Positions 4,814-6,830 of a stretch of DNA of 6,830 nt are shown one piece after another. Made by a program: the position numbers and the translations under genes. How positions within the stretch are numbered: the first letter of the stretch is position 1; each line of letters begins with the position of its first letter. Source of the stretch: an uncultured Myxococcales bacterium (lineage in GTDB: Bacteria; Myxococcota; UBA727; VGSZ01); contig CAJBHN010000019.1 of NCBI GenBank assembly GCA_903952805.1, positions 1 to 6,830 of the forward strand. The letters run 5' to 3'. The notes beneath the pieces were generated by a model, which saw only the letters and a program-made list of their open reading frames with translations, did not search any database and was not told the DNA's origin.

Positions 4814-6381
4814 GGTGACCTCTTGCGGCGTCCGGGTGAGCCGATGACGAGCTGCAATCGCCGCCCAAAGCAGCTGCGAAACAACGTGCGCAGCCCTTCG
4901 TGCTCGAAGGGCTCGATGGTGCGACCGCTGACGGTGTGCAGGGTGATGATGGTGGCGGTGCCGTCGTCGGAGACGCTGACGCCTTCAACGGCGGCCTCGT
5001 GGCTTTGGTCGGTGGCGTCGGCGATCCGCAGCAGCGTGGTCAGACCCCGCACGACCCGGCGCTCGGTGGGGTCGAGGCCAACGAGGTCGGGGTGGTCTTT
5101 GGTCGGCGGCGAGCGGCGATGAAAGCGGGCCACAAGGGCGGCCAGCGCACGCTCTCGGTCAGAGATGCCCGGCAGGTCCATGTTTTGGATCAAATACATC
5201 GAGTGCTTGTGGTGGCGGTTGGACGACACCAGGTAGCCGGCGTCATGCAGGACCGCCGCCACCTCGAGGATCAGGCGGGATTCGGTCGGCAGGCGATGGA
5301 CGTCGCCAAGCTGGTCAAACAGGGCGAGAGCTGTGTCTCTGGTGTGGATGCCGTGGGCCTCGTCGAAGTCGAAGCGCCGACCGGCCTCGACCACGGCTTC
5401 CGACAGCAGGGGGTCCGTTCGCCGTTCGCTGGCCCGGCGCACCAGGTCCACCAGCAGGCCCTCCTTGAGGCCGCCGTCGACGGCGGTGACGCTCTCCAGT
5501 CGCAAGTGAAATGCCACGCTCTCCAAGATCACGGCGCCGGCGATGACGACTTCAGCGCGCTGCACATCAAAGCGCTTGCGACGGGCGGCGATGCTCATGC
5601 CGACCAGCGCTTCGACAGCGCGCGTCAGGTGCTCCCGGGTGGCGTGGGACGACCCTGGTGGGGCTGCGAAGGCGCAGACGGCACGCACGGTACCCGAGGA
5701 GCCGATGGCGTGCTTTGGGGCCATTTTGATGGGTGAGGGCAGCGCGTCGGCGACGATACGCTGGGCATAGCGGCGCATGGCGACCAATTGCTCACGGGAC
5801 ACGCGGTTGGCGGTGCCAAAGATCTCGGTGAGCCGCACGGCGCCCACGGGCATGCTCCACAGTTCGTGCGGGTCTTCCCCTTCCCCGCGAGCAACTTCGG
5901 TGGAGCCGCCACCAATGTCGATGAGCAGCGAGCGGGCCTTTGGGGGCAGGCCGCGAAACACGCCCAGGCCAATCAGGCGCGCTTCTTCTAGTCCCGAGAT
6001 GACTTCGAGGTCGAGGTCGCACCGCTCGCGGACGCGGGCGACAACGTCGTCGCGGTTCTTGGCTTCGCGTACGGCGGAGGTGGCGACGGCGCGGACATGG
6101 ACGGCGCGGTGCACCCGGCACAGGCCCGCAAAGCGCTCCAACGCCCCCACCAACCGCTCGATGACCGGCTCGGGCATGGCGCCGGTATCCCAGATGCCTT
6201 CACCGGGTCTTACCGGGGCGCGTTCCTGGTGGACGATGTCGAAGGCACCGTCGTCCAAAAGGCGGACCAGCTTGAGGCGGGCGGCGTTGCTGCCGACGTC
6301 GATGCCGCCGATGACGTCGCCGACCGCGAGGGTGTGGTCGGTGCCGAGCCGTTCGCCCAGCCGGTGTGTGCGCCGTGTCAT
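4810..6381 (-). CDS. ppx: Exopolyphosphatase / Ppx-GppA phosphatase with C-terminal HD domain
   Basis: Ppx/GppA enzymes release terminal phosphates from polyphosphate or from pppGpp; sequence alone cannot separate the two activities. Counting from ATG 6381 (523 residues): the ASKHA-fold phosphate-1 motif IGGIDVGSNAARLKL (24-38), VATSAVREAKN (99-109), the substrate-loop EVISGLEEARLIGLG (126-140) with the catalytic-glutamate region, the phosphate-2 motif LLIDIGGGSTEVA (152-164), MPVGAVRLTE (177-186) and AIGSSGTVRAV (225-235). An HD-type domain follows, with H346, AAVLHDAGYL (375-384, H379/D380), HHKHSMYLI (390-398), ARFHRR (418-423) and RIADATDQS (452-460). Length and order match full-length Ppx with HD domain (about 500 residues). 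ATG 6381 was preferred; GTG 6399 is in frame six codons earlier. Neither has a strong Shine-Dalgarno. The stop overlaps the CHAD start by four bases. Diverges from ppk, so synthesis and breakdown genes share control sequence. Confidence 0.95.
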   Translation of the reverse strand: MTRRTHRLGERLGTDHTLAVGDVIGGIDVGSNAARLKLVRLLDDGAFDIVHQERAPVRPGEGIWDTGAMPEPVIERLVGALERFAGLCRVHRAVHVRAVATSAVREAKNRDDVVARVRERCDLDLEVISGLEEARLIGLGVFRGLPPKARSLLIDIGGGSTEVARGEGEDPHELWSMPVGAVRLTEIFGTANRVSREQLVAMRRYAQRIVADALPSPIKMAPKHAIGSSGTVRAVCAFAAPPGSSHATREHLTRAVEALVGMSIAARRKRFDVQRAEVVIAGAVILESVAFHLRLESVTAVDGGLKEGLLVDLVRRASERRTDPLLSEAVVEAGRRFDFDEAHGIHTRDTALALFDQLGDVHRLPTESRLILEVAAVLHDAGYLVSSNRHHKHSMYLIQNMDLPGISDRERALAALVARFHRRSPPTKDHPDLVGLDPTERRVVRGLTTLLRIADATDQSHEAAVEGVSVSDDGTATIITLHTVSGRTIEPFEHEGLRTLFRSCFGRRLQLVIGSPGRRKRSP

Positions 6382-6490
6382 GTCCACGACGTAGCACACC
6401 CCGGGCGGCCAGGTTCGCGACGCGGGGCGGATCCCTTGCTACAACCACCAGGTCGCAGCGCCGCATCTTTGTCTTCGGACATTGACGCCG
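6382..6490. promoter_or_regulatory. Divergent ppx / ppk intergenic region
   Basis: About 109 bases separate the two divergent starts, so promoters for both units should lie here or just inside the flanking genes. TTGCTA (6436-6441) is a weak -35 candidate toward ppk, but no matching -10 at 16-18 bases is convincing. I could not identify a Pho box or other named operator. The direct repeat GACGCCGA appears at 6484-6491 and again at 6496-6503, around the ppk ATG. Confidence 0.5.
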
Positions 6491-6830
6491 ATGTCGACGC
6501 CGAGGGAGCCCGTGACGTTCGAAGACCCATCGCTTTACATCAACCGTGAACTCTCGATGCTGGCCTTTCAGCGGCGGGTGCTGGAGGAGGCCCAGGACCC
6601 GACCAACCCGCTGTATGAGCGCGTCAAGTTCACGGGCATCGTGGCCTCCAACCTCGACGAATTCTTCATGGTCCGTGTCGCTGGTGTGAAGCAGCAGTTG
6701 ACGGGCAACGTCAGCGAGCGGTCCGCCGACGGCAAACTCCCGCAGGAGCAGTTGTTGCAACTGGCCCATACCGCCCAGGCGCTGGTGTCAGACCTCGACA
6801 AGGTCTTCTCCGAGTTGACGGCGTCGCTGC
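6491..6830 (+). CDS. ppk: Polyphosphate kinase 1, N-terminal part (3' partial)
   Basis: PPK1 reversibly makes polyphosphate from the terminal phosphate of ATP. Only the first 113 residues are visible; the frame runs open to the window end. They carry the PPK1 N-domain signature: DPSLYINRELSMLAFQRRVL (about 12-31), EEAQDPTNPLYERVKF (32-47) and IVASNLDEFFMVRVAGVKQQ (50-69). The usual SWLEFN/SWLAFN core reads SMLAFQ, a variant I recall from other lineages rather than a defect. The catalytic histidine and ATP-binding parts lie outside the window. ATG 6491 was chosen. GTG 6512, seven codons later with GAGGG five bases upstream, is a strong alternative and leaves the signature intact. The long minus-strand frames opposite are antisense shadows. 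It is transcribed away from ppx/CHAD. Confidence 0.94.
   Translation, partial: MSTPREPVTFEDPSLYINRELSMLAFQRRVLEEAQDPTNPLYERVKFTGIVASNLDEFFMVRVAGVKQQLTGNVSERSADGKLPQEQLLQLAHTAQALVSDLDKVFSELTASL

Noticed and set aside
4900..5736. Long plus-strand open frame (278 codons) opposite ppx, with others nearby at 3998-4795
   Set aside because: They are antisense to well-supported ppx and CHAD genes, and the translations are Gly/Asp/Val/Gln-rich mirror patterns of GC-rich codon bias with no recognisable domain.
6200..6769. Minus-strand frame of 189 codons opposite the start of ppk
   Set aside because: Shadow of ppk and of ppx in another frame; the plus-strand frame carries the unmistakable PPK1 N-domain signature.

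Overview
The window is a GC-rich, gene-dense stretch of bacterial chromosome. Protein style (a hybrid-like sensor kinase core with a long N-terminal helix, a DUF2237 protein, and PPK1/Ppx/CHAD together) suggests a deltaproteobacterial-type organism (Myxococcota or Bradymonadota). That assignment is an impression from remembered homologues, not a measured result. There are eight protein genes, two of them cut by the window edges. I saw no rRNA, tRNA, CRISPR array or intact insertion sequence, and no gene-free gap reaches 300 bases.

Left part, plus strand (1-2712): the C-terminal kinase core of a sensor histidine kinase is followed 7 bases later by a TauE/SafE-type membrane permease. The permease gene in turn overlaps or abuts a gene of the Y1 (HUH) transposase/RAYT family. 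That protein keeps the fold and a DnaA-domain-IV-like C-terminal helix-turn-helix but has lost both HUH histidines and the catalytic tyrosine, so it looks like a domesticated DNA-binding protein. A perfect 14-base palindrome lies over its ribosome-binding site, and a terminator-like hairpin lies just upstream inside the permease gene.

Middle (2713-3217): a compact DUF2237 gene on the plus strand converges with a small minus-strand gene of unknown function (3532-3218).

Right part (3218-6830): a polyphosphate locus. A minus-strand unit runs Ppx/GppA phosphatase with a C-terminal HD domain, then a CHAD protein (4-base GTGA overlap, so translationally coupled), then the small unknown protein 99 bases further on. 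Diverging from it across about 109 bases is the start of polyphosphate kinase 1, which runs off the window. Synthesis (PPK1), hydrolysis (Ppx) and polyphosphate binding (CHAD) are therefore encoded around one shared intergenic region. The small unknown gene downstream of CHAD is the best candidate for an uncharacterised member of this module.
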